Of a stretch of DNA of 64,000 nt, positions 52,015-61,557 are shown one piece after another. The position numbers were made by a program, and so were the translations under genes. Source of the stretch: Helicobacter pylori (GTDB taxonomy: Bacteria > Campylobacterota > Campylobacteria > Campylobacterales > Helicobacteraceae); the NCBI RefSeq assembly GCF_900120335.1, contig NZ_LT635477.1, positions 186,001 to 250,000 of the forward strand. Reading direction: 5' to 3'. Below the pieces are notes generated by a model. It was not told the DNA's origin and made no database searches. It was given only the letters and a program-made list of their open reading frames with translations. Each line of letters begins with the position of its first letter. Within the stretch, counting starts at the first letter, position 1.

Positions 52015-52812
52015 ATGATATTAAGAGCGAGCGTGTTGAGCGCGTTACTTCTTGTAGGCTTAGGGGCAGCCCCTAAACATTCAGTTTCAGCTAATGACAA
52101 ACGGATGCAGGACAATTTGATTAAAGTGATTGAAAAACAAACCAATAAAAAGGTGCGTATTTTAGAGACTAAACCCTTGAAATCCAATCAGGATTTAAAA
52201 ATCGTGGTGGTAGAAGATCCGGACACTAAATACCAAATCCCGCTTGTGGTGAGTAAGGATGGTAATTTAGTGATAGGGCTTGGCGGTATCTTTTTTAGCA
52301 ATAATAGCGAAGACGTGAAGTTGCTCATAGAGACCAATCAAAAAATCCAAGCCCTTAACGCTACGCAACAAAATAGCGCGAAGTTGAACGCTCTTTTTGA
52401 TGAAGTGCCGGCTGATTATGTGATAGAGTTGCCCTCTACTAACGCTGAAAATAAGGATAAAATCCTTTATATTGTTTCTGATCCCATGTGCCCGCATTGC
52501 CAAAAAGAGCTCACTAAACTCAGGGATCACTTGAAAGAAAACACCGTGAGAATGGTTGTAGTAGGGTGGCTTGGGGTCAATTCGGCTAAAAAGGCGGCTT
52601 TGATCCAAGAAGAAATGGCGAAGGCTAGGGCTAGGGGAGCGAGCGTGGAAGATAAAATCTCTATTCTTGAAAAGATTTATTCCACCCAATACGATATTAA
52701 CGCCCAAAAAGAGCCTGAAGATTTACGCACTAAAGTGGAAAATACCACTAAAAAGATTTTTGAATCTGGCGTGATTAAGGGCGTGCCTTTCTTATACCAT
52801 TATAAGGCATAA
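52015..52812 (+). CDS. Periplasmic thiol-disulfide oxidoreductase, DsbG/DsbC-like (HP0231)
   Basis: A 265-residue exported protein. A signal peptide (about 1-26) is followed by an N-terminal dimerisation domain and a thioredoxin domain with the catalytic C159-P-H-C162 and a cis-proline segment GVPFLYH near the C terminus. The H. pylori homologue is reported as a dimeric oxidase (called DsbK by some authors) that forms disulfides despite its DsbG-like shape. It may act on the Cys-rich Hcp proteins encoded in this window. The ATG at 52015 follows AGGAG. Confidence 0.9.
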   Translation: MILRASVLSALLLVGLGAAPKHSVSANDKRMQDNLIKVIEKQTNKKVRILETKPLKSNQDLKIVVVEDPDTKYQIPLVVSKDGNLVIGLGGIFFSNNSEDVKLLIETNQKIQALNATQQNSAKLNALFDEVPADYVIELPSTNAENKDKILYIVSDPMCPHCQKELTKLRDHLKENTVRMVVVGWLGVNSAKKAALIQEEMAKARARGASVEDKISILEKIYSTQYDINAQKEPEDLRTKVENTTKKIFESGVIKGVPFLYHYKA

Positions 52813-52827
52813 TATAAGGCTACTCTC

Positions 52828-53478
52828 ATGAAAAAACCCTACAGAAAGATTTCTGATTATGCGATCGTGGGTGGTTTGAGCGCGTTGGTGATGGTGAGCA
52901 TTGTGGGGTGTAAGAGCAATGCTGATGACAAACAAAAAGAGCAAAGCTCTTTAAGTCAAAGCGTTCAAAAAGGCGCGTTTGTGATTTTAGAAGAGCAAAA
53001 GGATAAATCTTACAAGGTTGTTGAAGAATACCCCAGCTCAAGAACCCACATTATAGTGCGCGATTTGCAAGGCAATGAACGAGTGCTTAGTAATGAAGAG
53101 ATTCAAAAGCTCATCAAAGAAGAAGAGGCCAAAATTGACAACGGCACGAGCAAGCTTATCCAGCCTAATAATGGAGGTGGGGGGAGTGAAAGCTCAGGCT
53201 TTGGCTTGGGGAGCGCGATTTTAGGGAGCGCGGCGGGGGCGATTTTAGGGAGTTATATTGGCAACAAGCTTTTCAATAACCCTAATTACCAGCAAAACGC
53301 CCAACGGACTTATAAATCCCCACAAGCTTACCAACGCTCTCAAAATTCCTTTTCTAAAAGCGCGCCTAGCGCTTCAAGCATGGGTGGGGCGAGTAAGGGA
53401 CAGAGCGGGTTTTTTGGCTCTAGTAGGCCTACTAGCTCGCCGGCGGTAAGCTCTGGGACAAGGGGCTTTAACGCATAA
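52828..53478 (+). CDS. UPF0323 lipoprotein
   Basis: A 216-residue lipoprotein: signal [28 protein letters not shown], with Cys28 the lipidated residue. The mature part is charged, then a short glycine-rich hydrophobic region ([24 protein letters not shown], about 130-153) that could insert in a membrane. It ends in a Ser/Gly/Pro-rich tail ([17 protein letters not shown]). The UPF0323 assignment is by recall. It is separated from the previous gene by 15 bases and from the next by 25, so the four genes from 52015 to 55206 probably form one unit. Function is unknown. Confidence 0.85.
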   Translation: MKKPYRKISDYAIVGGLSALVMVSIVGCKSNADDKQKEQSSLSQSVQKGAFVILEEQKDKSYKVVEEYPSSRTHIIVRDLQGNERVLSNEEIQKLIKEEEAKIDNGTSKLIQPNNGGGGSESSGFGLGSAILGSAAGAILGSYIGNKLFNNPNYQQNAQRTYKSPQAYQRSQNSFSKSAPSASSMGGASKGQSGFFGSSRPTSSPAVSSGTRGFNA

Positions 53479-53503
53479 AATCTATTTAATTTAAGGCTAA
53501 AAA

Positions 53504-54676
53504 ATGCAAGTGATTCCTTTAAAACCTTTAGACAATAAGACCTTAGAAGAAATCGGCTTAGATTGGCACACTAATGATGACATGTCATCTTATATCGCTG
53601 ATGAAATGGTGGTTGTTTCTCAAAAAGAAGCGGACGCTTATTATGACGCTTGTAATGAGCTTTATGACATGTTTGTAGAGACGGCTGAAGAGGCCATTAA
53701 AAACGATCGCTTTTTTGAATTGGATATTCCTAACGCGCTCATTCCTATGATCAAACAGAGTTTTGAAGAGGAAGTGCATTGGCATATTTACGGGCGTTTT
53801 GATTTAGCCGGGGGGCTTGATGGCAAGCCCATTAAATTATTGGAATTTAACGCTGATACCCCCACCATGCTTTATGAAACTGCGCTGATCCAATGGGCGT
53901 TACTCAAAGCCAATGGCTATGATGAAAACAAGCAATTCAATAACCTTTATGAAGCGCTTGGCGAGAATTTTAAACGCCTGGTTACTTTGGGTGAAGACAC
54001 GAGCCGTTTTGAAGAGTTGTATGAGGGGTGGAAAATCCTTTTTTCAAGCGTTAGGGGGAATATTGAAGAAGAGCGCACCATGCGTTTTTTGCAAGACGTT
54101 GCTCAAAGCGTGGGGTTTGAAACGGATTTTTCTTACATTGATGAGGTGGAGTTTAATGTAGAAGAGGGCGTGTTTAAAAACGGCTTGAATTATGAGTTTT
54201 TATTCAAATTAATCCCATGGGAAAACATCGCTATTGATGAGCCAGAATTAGCCCTTTTAATGCAAGGCATGATGGAAAATAAAAACACGATTTTTTTAAA
54301 CCCGGCTTATACGATCCTTTTCCAATCCAAGCGTTTTTTAAAACTTTTGTGGGACAGATACCCCAACCACCCCTTATTGTTAGAAACGAGCTATGAGCCT
54401 TTAACCCATAAAAAGCAAATTAAAAAAGTGGCTTTTGGCAGGGAAGGGGCGAATAGTGAAATCTTTGAAGCTTCCATGCAATCGCTTTTAAAAACGGATG
54501 GCGTTTATTCTAACCACAAGCCCATTTATCAAGAGTTTTACGAACTCAATTCGCATAACGGGTTGTATTACCAGCCTAATGTGTTTTTTGCTTATGAATC
54601 TTGCGCGTTAGGGTTTAGAAAAGGGGGGTTGATCTTGGATAATTTTTCTAAATTCGTGAGCCACAGGTTGCAATGA
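53504..54676 (+). CDS. Glutathionylspermidine synthase-like preATP-grasp protein
   Basis: A 390-residue cytoplasmic protein with the preATP-grasp/ATP-grasp fold of the GSP-synthetase family (GRFDLAGGLDGKPIKLLEFNADTPTMLYE at about 93-121 holds metal and nucleotide ligands; VAFGREGANSEIFE near 310 is the other side). H. pylori does not make glutathionylspermidine as far as known, so the amide or peptide bond formed is unknown. The neighbours are an exported lipoprotein and a membrane protein, which suggests a product destined for the envelope. The next gene overlaps its stop by 4 bases. Confidence 0.82.
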   Translation: MQVIPLKPLDNKTLEEIGLDWHTNDDMSSYIADEMVVVSQKEADAYYDACNELYDMFVETAEEAIKNDRFFELDIPNALIPMIKQSFEEEVHWHIYGRFDLAGGLDGKPIKLLEFNADTPTMLYETALIQWALLKANGYDENKQFNNLYEALGENFKRLVTLGEDTSRFEELYEGWKILFSSVRGNIEEERTMRFLQDVAQSVGFETDFSYIDEVEFNVEEGVFKNGLNYEFLFKLIPWENIAIDEPELALLMQGMMENKNTIFLNPAYTILFQSKRFLKLLWDRYPNHPLLLETSYEPLTHKKQIKKVAFGREGANSEIFEASMQSLLKTDGVYSNHKPIYQEFYELNSHNGLYYQPNVFFAYESCALGFRKGGLILDNFSKFVSHRLQ

Positions 54677-55206
54677 TGACGGCAATGATGCGTTATTTTC
54701 ACATCTATGCGACCACTTTTTTCTTCCCTTTGGCGCTTCTTTTTGCGGTTAGCGGGCTTTCATTGCTCTTTAAAGCGCGCCAAGACACTGGCGCTAAGAT
54801 CAAAGAGTGGGTTTTAGAAAAATCCTTAAAAAAAGAAGAACGATTGGATTTTTTAAAAGACTTTATAAAAGAAAACCATATCGCTATGCCTAAAAAGATA
54901 GAGCCTAGAGAGCATAGGGGAGCGTTAGTCATTGGCACGCCTTTGTATGAAATCAACCTTGAAACTAAAGACGCTCAAACAAAAATCAAAACCATTGAAA
55001 GGGGCTTTTTAGGCGCGCTCATCATGCTGCATAAGGCTAAGGTGGGCATCGTGTTTCAAGCGCTTTTGGGGATTTTTTGCGTGTTTTTATTGTTGTTTTA
55101 CTTGAGCGCGTTTTTAATGGTGGCTTTTAAGGACACTAAACGCATGTTTGTAAGCGTTTTAATAGGGAGTGTGGTGTTCTTTGGAGCGATCTATTGGTCT
55201 TTGTAG
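54673..55206 (+). CDS. PepSY-associated-type membrane protein
   Basis: A 177-residue inner-membrane protein. The N-terminal helix (RYFHIYATTFFFPLALLFAVSGLSLLF, about 7-33) resembles PepSY-TM proteins. A periplasmic loop of about 80 residues and a C-terminal pair of helices (about 121-143 and 155-175) follow. Function unknown. ATGA overlap with the ATP-grasp gene indicates translational coupling. It ends the operon; repeat copy D follows. Confidence 0.7.
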   Translation: MMTAMMRYFHIYATTFFFPLALLFAVSGLSLLFKARQDTGAKIKEWVLEKSLKKEERLDFLKDFIKENHIAMPKKIEPREHRGALVIGTPLYEINLETKDAQTKIKTIERGFLGALIMLHKAKVGIVFQALLGIFCVFLLLFYLSAFLMVAFKDTKRMFVSVLIGSVVFFGAIYWSL

Positions 55207-55300
55207 GGTTTAAAAATATCAGCTCTGTTTTGGATATTGGTCATGAAATCTAAAAAAGACCTTTGGGTGTTTTGATAACCAAAATAAAAAAGCTTGCGAA

Positions 55301-55425
55301 AAGCGAGTGATAGTTTCTCATAACGCGATCTTAAGGGATTAGGAGGATTTAGTTTTGGGTTTGAAGAGGGCGTTAAAGCGCAAAATGCCCCCTTATGAGT
55401 TCTAAAAGTCCTATTTTTTAAAAAT
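55301..55425 (-). repeat. Dispersed intergenic repeat, copy D
   Basis: On the minus strand this reads like copies A and B: a G-run then CATTTTGCGCTTTAA, a C-rich block, TAATCCCTTAAGATCGCG and AGAAACTATCAC. It lies between the 3' ends of the convergent HP0234-like and hcpE genes. Confidence 0.65.
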
Positions 55426-55821
55426 TAAAGAATAACTAAACCAACACAAAAAACCTCTAAAACTCGCATCTATCTTTAAACTGAAAGCGTTTTTATCTGT
55501 CTCATCTGACAACAATTTTTAAAAGAACGCCTGAAATTTAACTATTTTTCGTTATTTTTGTCAAGTCTTTTTATAGCGTGCGCATACCGCTCTGTTATCG
55601 TGTGATTCGTATTTATAGCGTGCTTATAATAATAACCACGCCAAAAAGCCATAAATTAAAGCCATTGGAAAAACACAACCAAACGCATATCTATCCCATA
55701 GCGCAAAAACACGCTAAAACGTTTTTATTTCACAGGAGTTTTAAATCTAAAACCCACTTCAAGCTAACCTAACAAAAATTTACACCATAAAAATACACTA
55801 TAAACACAACCAAACAACCGC
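55426..55821. other. Non-coding sequence before the hcpE terminator
   Basis: No ORF with a ribosome site on either strand. A TATAAT at 55625-55630 with GTGATT 17 bases upstream reads to the right and could start a transcript of unknown function. Two direct repeats (TTTATAGCGTGC) are at about 55570 and 55612. Confidence 0.4.
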
Positions 55822-55829
55822 AAAAAACA

Positions 55830-55851
55830 TTCAAAAAGTTTTCTTTTTGAA
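55830..55851 (-). terminator. Possible terminator of hcpE
   Basis: Perfect 9-bp A/T-rich stem TTCAAAAAG/CTTTTTGAA with a TTTT loop; on the minus strand it is followed by TGTTTTTTG, 140 bases after the hcpE stop. Confidence 0.45.
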
Positions 55852-55989
55852 AATAGACAAAGCCCTAAAAACACTAAAGATTGAAAAATTAATAGGGTGG
55901 GTTTCTGCTTTAGCTCTTAAAACAGAGCCAAATTTTTGAAAAGTTTTGAGTTAAATAACAGATGATTTAGGGGGGATTGATTAAGATTT

Positions 55990-57057
55990 TCAATACCCTC
56001 TAAGTTTGGTAAGGTTTTCGCATGCCTGTTTCATGCCCAATTTACAGCCCTTGTCATAAATCATTATGGCGTTTTCTTTATCTTTCATGTTGTAATACAT
56101 GCCCGCTAGAGCGAAGCAACCCACTTCATCGCCCATATCGCAACCTCTTTCATAATTATCAAGGGCTTTCCTCAAGTCTTTTGGAACAGTGTCCCCTTGC
56201 GAATACATAAAGCCCATCCTAGAACAACTCACCGCGCTCCCCATATCGCATTCTTGTTTGAAATAATTGAAAGCCTTTTGAGGGTCTTTTTTGACATACC
56301 TGCCCAACATATACATAGAGCCTAAACTCGCGCAACCACCAGAATTGTTTAAAGCACAAGCTTTTTGCAAATAATCAAACGCCACTTCAAAATCTTCATC
56401 AAGCCCTGCATCGCCATTTTCAAACAAACTCCCTAACGCTCGGCAAGCCTGCCCCTCATTCAATCGGCACGCTTTCAAATAATAGATGACGGCTTTATGG
56501 TTGCTCTGTTTGACTTCTAAAAAGCCTTTTTCATAGGCAGTGCCTAAAACATAACACCCCTTAGCCATATCAAAATTACAGCTTTTTTGATAGTAAGTAA
56601 CCGCTTGAGCGGCATTGCCTTTGATTTTTCTATCATAAATAATGCCTAAATTGTAGCAACTCTCAGGGTGTTTTAAAACGCACGCCTTAGCGTAAGCGTC
56701 AATGGCCTCTTGATAATTTTGAGCCGTTCCTAAACCCTCATCATAAAGCCCCCCTAAGCCAAAACACCCTTCCCTATCATCAGCTTGGCATGCGGTTTTA
56801 TAATATTCTAGGGCTTTTTTATAATCTATTCTAGTGCCTTGCCCGTTTTCATAAATGATTCCTAATTGCGTGCAGCCTTCACTCACCCCATCGTTGCATG
56901 CTTTTTTAAAATAAGACGCCGCTTTAGAATAATTCCCTCTTTTATAGGCTCTTTCACCAATCCCTAAAAAGCTATTGTCTTGTTTCCCCCATAAATGGGC
57001 GTTCAAGCCCCAAAAAAGCAACCCCCCAACTAATATTTTTAAAATTTTGACACTCAT
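55990..57057 (-). CDS. hcpE: Sel1-like repeat secreted protein HcpE
   Basis: A 355-residue cysteine-rich secreted protein. A signal peptide (about 1-25, MSVKILKILVGGLLFWGLNAHLWG) precedes Sel1-like repeats with nine Cys-x7-Cys pairs (for example CNDGVSEGC and CQADDREGC). Each repeat is about 36 residues. The longer repeat array than hcpA (six pairs) suggests a longer superhelix for protein binding. HcpE is a known secreted, immunogenic H. pylori protein whose folding is linked to a Dsb enzyme; the HP0231-type Dsb gene lies 3 kb away. Confidence 0.92.
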   Translation of the reverse strand: MSVKILKILVGGLLFWGLNAHLWGKQDNSFLGIGERAYKRGNYSKAASYFKKACNDGVSEGCTQLGIIYENGQGTRIDYKKALEYYKTACQADDREGCFGLGGLYDEGLGTAQNYQEAIDAYAKACVLKHPESCYNLGIIYDRKIKGNAAQAVTYYQKSCNFDMAKGCYVLGTAYEKGFLEVKQSNHKAVIYYLKACRLNEGQACRALGSLFENGDAGLDEDFEVAFDYLQKACALNNSGGCASLGSMYMLGRYVKKDPQKAFNYFKQECDMGSAVSCSRMGFMYSQGDTVPKDLRKALDNYERGCDMGDEVGCFALAGMYYNMKDKENAIMIYDKGCKLGMKQACENLTKLRGY

Positions 57058-57168
57058 TCTTACCTTCTTTTATAATTTTAATCCTTGAAAGCGTTCAATC
57101 AGACTTTTTTAAATAACAAAAAAAACAAAAACACAACGCCTTATTTTAACATAAATCAAGCGCTTTGA

Positions 57169-57540
57169 TTAAGGCTTGGAAGGATCCTTACGCTCGTCTT
57201 TATGTCCTAAAGAGGTGATATAAAGGTAAATCGCTTGGATTTCTTCTAAATTCAAGTTGTATTTAGGCATCATGCCTTTGCCCAAACTCAAGGCGTCTTT
57301 AAAGGTTTTAAAATCCAAATGGTTGATTTTAGGGGCGTAGAGGATTTTTTTTTCGCCTTTTTCATAATAAAAAGTGATTTCTTGTTGTTCGCCTTTAATG
57401 CCATGGCATTTCGCGCACGCAACACCCCTAGGGTTTTTATAAAGAGCCAGCCCGTATTCCCAATCAGAGATGAAATCCGCTTCTTTAGCATTCAAGCTTA
57501 ACCACCACAAGAACAAAATTGGCGCAATCAATAAACGCAT
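57169..57540 (-). CDS. Monoheme c-type cytochrome
   Basis: A 123-residue exported protein with a signal peptide (MRLLIAPILFLWWLSLNA). The heme-binding motif is C42-A-K-C45-H46 and MMPKYNLNLEEI near 90-101 offers the distal methionine. Length and layout fit a class I periplasmic cytochrome c. Its ATG shares a base with the hemC stop (TAATG), so it is translationally coupled to a heme biosynthesis gene. Electron partners are unknown; cbb3 oxidase is plausible. Confidence 0.85.
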   Translation of the reverse strand: MRLLIAPILFLWWLSLNAKEADFISDWEYGLALYKNPRGVACAKCHGIKGEQQEITFYYEKGEKKILYAPKINHLDFKTFKDALSLGKGMMPKYNLNLEEIQAIYLYITSLGHKDERKDPSKP

Positions 57541-58460
57541 TAAAACAACTGCACCTTTTCTAAAATCTCTTTCGCCCCGCTTTGTAAAAATTCTTCTAAA
57601 AGCTCTTGAATTAAATCAAACGCCTTAGTTTTATCCCCTTGTTTTTCTTTAGTGATGACTTCTTTCCCGTTAGGCAAGCCCAAAACCGCCTGGATTTTAA
57701 CCTCATTGCCCATTAAACTCGCATGCACGCCAATAGGGATCTGACACCCTCCATTAAGCCCCTTAATAAACTCCCTTTCTAAATGGCAGCAAAACGCGCT
57801 TTCTTCATCGTTGAGTTTTTGGAGCGTGATAAAATGCTTGTGGTTTTTGAGCATTTCTACCCCTAAAGCCCCCTGACCCATGCTAGGAATCATTTCTTCT
57901 ACGCTAAAAGCCTTGCGGTATTTCGCCCCTTGAACGTTTAAGCGGCACAACCCGGCTTCAGCCAAAATGATAGCGTCAAATTCACCGCATTCAAGCTTTT
58001 TCAAACGGGTTTGGACATTCCCCCTTAAGCTTTCTGTGTCTAGATCTTTTCGTTTGAATTTGATCTGCATGGAGCGCCTTAAAGAAGTCGTGCCAACCTT
58101 GGCCCCTTTAGGCAAACTCATCAAATCAGGGAATTTCACGCTCAAAAAAGTGTCCCTCACATCAGCCCTTTTGGTGATGCATGCCAAGTCTAACCCCTTT
58201 TCAAACACGACCGGCACATCTTTTAAAGAATGCACCGCCAAATCAATTGCGCCTTTTAAAAGCAATTCTTCCAATTCCTTAGTGAATAGCCCCTTACCGC
58301 CAATCTTATTTAAGGGTGCGTCTAAGATTTTATCGCCCGTGGTTTTAACGATTTGAATCTCGCTTTCCATAGAGCATTCTTTTTTCAAGCGTTCTTTAAT
58401 GTGATTCGCTTGCCATAAGGCCAGTTCGCTCCCCCTAGAGCCAATCACTAAATTTCCCAC
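57540..58460 (-). CDS. hemC: Porphobilinogen deaminase
   Basis: Joins four porphobilinogen units to hydroxymethylbilane. The 306-residue protein has GSRGSELALWQA at the N terminus, RRSMQIKFKR and GNVQTRLKKLE for substrate carboxylates and the cofactor-attaching cysteine in NGGCQIPIG near 235. It lies between proS and the cytochrome c gene, 10 bases after proS. With hemA it gives two heme enzymes in one unit. Confidence 0.95.
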   Translation of the reverse strand: MGNLVIGSRGSELALWQANHIKERLKKECSMESEIQIVKTTGDKILDAPLNKIGGKGLFTKELEELLLKGAIDLAVHSLKDVPVVFEKGLDLACITKRADVRDTFLSVKFPDLMSLPKGAKVGTTSLRRSMQIKFKRKDLDTESLRGNVQTRLKKLECGEFDAIILAEAGLCRLNVQGAKYRKAFSVEEMIPSMGQGALGVEMLKNHKHFITLQKLNDEESAFCCHLEREFIKGLNGGCQIPIGVHASLMGNEVKIQAVLGLPNGKEVITKEKQGDKTKAFDLIQELLEEFLQSGAKEILEKVQLF

Positions 58461-58470
58461 TCAATCCCCC

Positions 58471-60204
58471 TTATTCGCTTTCTAACATTTCTAAAATTTT
58501 TTCTTCTAATTCGGTGTCTTTAAGCGTTTGTTTTTCTAAATTAGCGCGTTTGATGCATTCAAATTCCTTGCTCTCTAAAGTTTGCTTCCCAACAATCAAC
58601 GCTAACCGCTCCCCAATCAATTCAAAATCCCTCATCTTCGCCCCAAAACGAGCGTCTCTGTCATCTAATAGCACATCAATGCCCTTTTGGAGCAGCCTTT
58701 CATACACTTCAAAAGCGAGTTTTTTTTGCGCTTCATCTTTCAGGTTAGAAACCACGATCACCACATCAAAAGGAGCGGTATTTTTCGTCCATACACAGCC
58801 TAGATCATCGCTTTTTTGCTCTAAAATCGCACTGAGCAATCGGCTAATGCCTATCCCATAGCACCCCATTTCAAAAAACCGCTCTTTGCCATTCTTATCC
58901 AAGAAACTAGCCTTCAAACTTTTAGCATAGCCTTGCCCGAGTTTGAAAATATGCCCCACCTCCAAACTCTTATGGTATTTCAACGCTCCTTGACAATTAG
59001 GGCAACAATCGCTCTCTTTAACCTGGACAATATCCGCATAAACAAGGTTTTCAAACCCTTTTAAATCCACGCCCACCGCATGAAAATCCTTTTCATTAGC
59101 CCCAACGATCAAGCAATCGCTATCTTTTAAATCTTCATCAAAGATAATATAACAAACATGTTTTTTCAAGCCATAAGGCCCTATAAAGCCCGCTATTAGC
59201 CCTGCTTTATTTAAATCTTCTTCATTGGCCTCTCTTAATTCCAAAGCGTTCGCCCCTATAATGTTCAAGGCGTTTAGGGCTTTAGTCTCTTCTAAATTGT
59301 CATCGCCCCTAACAAAAAAGCACGCTAGGGTTTCTTTATCTTTGTGGATCACTTTTTTAACAAGCGCTTTTAAAACAAAATAAGGCTCTGTTTTGAAAAA
59401 CTCCGCCACGCTTTGCGCGCTAGTGGTATTAGGGGTAGGGAATTTCGCTAATTGCGCTTTGGGGACATTTAAAGGCTCAGGCCTTTTAGAGCGTTTAGCG
59501 ATTTCAATATTGGCGGCATAATCGCAATTTTGACACACCACGATCGTGTCTTCCCCGCATTCAGTTAAAACGACAAATTCCCTGCTTTTGCTCCCCCCAA
59601 TCGCCCCGCTATCCGCTTCCACAATGCGAAAATCCAAACCCAAATCGCTTAAAATCTCTTTATAAGCGCTCTGCGTGTTTAAAAATTCCTTATCCAAGCT
59701 TTCAGTATCTTCATGAAAGCTATAACCATCTTTCATGATAAATTCCCTCGCTCTCACTAGCCCGAATCGTGGGCGGATCTCATCACGGAATTTCGTGTGG
59801 ATTTGATAGAGATGCACGGGTAATTGCTTGTAGCTTTTGATGAAATTAGCGGCAATTTCGGTGATATTTTCTTCTAAAGTGGGGCTTAAAACAAAATCAT
59901 TGTCTTTTCGGTCTTTAAAAACCAATAATTCCTTGCCGTATTTATCCAAACGGCCTGATTTTTCCCACAAACTCGCCAAAACCACAAAACTCATTAAAAT
60001 ATTTTGCGCCCCATGCTCTTGCATGCGTTTGTGCGTGATGTTTTCTATTTTGTCTAGCACTTTTTTAGCTAAGGGTAGGAAATTATAAATCCCACTGCCT
60101 ACTTGATAAATGTATCCTGCTTGAGCTAAGTGTTTATGGCTTTTTAACACGGCGTCTTTTGGGGGTTCTTTGAGAGTGGGGGCAAAAAGTTTTGAAAATA
60201 GCAT
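58471..60204 (-). CDS. proS: Prolyl-tRNA synthetase (bacterial type)
   Basis: Charges tRNA-Pro. The 577-residue protein has class II motifs 1-3 (motif 2 around [17 protein letters not shown]; motif 3 [13 protein letters not shown]). The YbaK-like editing insertion, about 225-380, clears mischarged alanine. The C-terminal anticodon-binding domain (about 465-577) is present. Transcribed between hemA and hemC with gaps of 3 and 10 bases. Confidence 0.96.
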   Translation of the reverse strand: MLFSKLFAPTLKEPPKDAVLKSHKHLAQAGYIYQVGSGIYNFLPLAKKVLDKIENITHKRMQEHGAQNILMSFVVLASLWEKSGRLDKYGKELLVFKDRKDNDFVLSPTLEENITEIAANFIKSYKQLPVHLYQIHTKFRDEIRPRFGLVRAREFIMKDGYSFHEDTESLDKEFLNTQSAYKEILSDLGLDFRIVEADSGAIGGSKSREFVVLTECGEDTIVVCQNCDYAANIEIAKRSKRPEPLNVPKAQLAKFPTPNTTSAQSVAEFFKTEPYFVLKALVKKVIHKDKETLACFFVRGDDNLEETKALNALNIIGANALELREANEEDLNKAGLIAGFIGPYGLKKHVCYIIFDEDLKDSDCLIVGANEKDFHAVGVDLKGFENLVYADIVQVKESDCCPNCQGALKYHKSLEVGHIFKLGQGYAKSLKASFLDKNGKERFFEMGCYGIGISRLLSAILEQKSDDLGCVWTKNTAPFDVVIVVSNLKDEAQKKLAFEVYERLLQKGIDVLLDDRDARFGAKMRDFELIGERLALIVGKQTLESKEFECIKRANLEKQTLKDTELEEKILEMLESE

Positions 60205-60207
60205 GCA

Positions 60208-61557
60208 TTATTCCTCGTAATATTCGCATTTATAGAGATTCAAATTCTGGACATGGTTAGCGTTAGATTTGTCTAAATTAAACAAGTTTTTAATCGCGCC
60301 CACAAGCACATCGGATTCTTCTTTTTGGGCGTTCTTTTTTAAAGCGATAGTAGGGTGGTGCAAAAAGGTGTTGAATGCGTTGTGCAAGATCTTTTCAATA
60401 TTGCCTTCGTATTCTTTAGGCACGTAGCGTTTTTTGAGCGCCTTTTGCAATTCCTTTTGGGCTGAAATCCTAGCCAATTCCCTTAAATCCTTAATCAAAG
60501 GCTCTACTTCTAAACTTTGGATCCATTGGTAAAATTCCATTGTGGCAAGCCCTACAATCTCATAAGCTTTCGTTCGGCTTTCTTGCCTGTTTCCCACATT
60601 TTCTTTCACCATAGGCTCTAAATCATCCACGCTGTATAAGAAAATATGATTTAGCGTCGGCTTTTCAATATTCCGTGGCACGGCTAAATCAAACCAAAAA
60701 CGCCTGAAAATCGTTTCTTTTAACATGGAATTTCGCACGATAAAATTCGGCGAAGAAGTGGCGCAAAAAAGCAGTTCGTATTCGTTGATATAAGCGCTTA
60801 AGTTTTCTATATTTTGAAAGCCCACTTTTTTAGGCTCTTCTAATTCCTTGACAAAATCTTCAAATTTAGCCGCATTACGCCCTAAAATAAGCACTTCAAA
60901 TTGCTTGTTTAAAAGGTGCTTGATGACTAATTGAGCCATCTCGCCAAGCCCTATCACAAGGGCTTTTTTATCCTTAATCCTTTCTTTTTCAAAAATATTA
61001 AGCGCTTCTTTGACCGCCACTGAAGAGATGGAGACCCCTTGCTTGGAAATGCCGGTTAGATTGCGCACTTTAGCGGCGCATTTGAAAGCAAAATGGAGCA
61101 ATCGGGTTAAATCTTTGGAGCAAAATTTCTCTTCAAAGGCGAATTTATAGGCGTTTTTCATCTGCCCTGTGATTTGAGTTTCCCCCACCACCAAGCTATC
61201 CAAACTGCTGCACACGCTAAAGACATGATGGACGGCGCTTTCATCAGTGTTGATTAAAACGCATTTTTCTAAATCAGACACGCTCATTTTTTTATTTTGA
61301 GCCAAAATCTTTAATAACGTGCTTTTTTGTTCATGAGTATTAGCACCGTGTTTCAGGCTCGCATAGATTTCAAAGCGATTGCATGTGGATAGCACCATGC
61401 ACTCTTTGATATTAGGGCAGTGGGTTTTAATCGTTTGTAAAAATTCTTTAAGCATTATGGGCGAATTGATAGCGAGTTTTTCGCGCATTTCTAAGCTCAT
61501 GCTTTTATGCGTAAAGGCTAGAGTGAAATATTTTGACAAATGAGTTTCTAACTCCAT
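60208..61557 (-). CDS. hemA: Glutamyl-tRNA reductase
   Basis: Reduces glutamyl-tRNA to glutamate 1-semialdehyde, the first step of C5 heme synthesis. The 449-residue protein has the active-site cysteine C59 in LSTCNRFEIYA and the NADPH motif GLGEMAQLVIKHL at about 201-213. The C-terminal dimerisation helix is present. It overlaps the polyprenyl synthase by one base. Confidence 0.95.
   Translation of the reverse strand: MELETHLSKYFTLAFTHKSMSLEMREKLAINSPIMLKEFLQTIKTHCPNIKECMVLSTCNRFEIYASLKHGANTHEQKSTLLKILAQNKKMSVSDLEKCVLINTDESAVHHVFSVCSSLDSLVVGETQITGQMKNAYKFAFEEKFCSKDLTRLLHFAFKCAAKVRNLTGISKQGVSISSVAVKEALNIFEKERIKDKKALVIGLGEMAQLVIKHLLNKQFEVLILGRNAAKFEDFVKELEEPKKVGFQNIENLSAYINEYELLFCATSSPNFIVRNSMLKETIFRRFWFDLAVPRNIEKPTLNHIFLYSVDDLEPMVKENVGNRQESRTKAYEIVGLATMEFYQWIQSLEVEPLIKDLRELARISAQKELQKALKKRYVPKEYEGNIEKILHNAFNTFLHHPTIALKKNAQKEESDVLVGAIKNLFNLDKSNANHVQNLNLYKCEYYEE

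Noticed and set aside
55578..55772. A 64-codon plus-strand frame before hcpE
   Set aside because: No ribosome site and low-complexity, basic content; the region looks non-coding.
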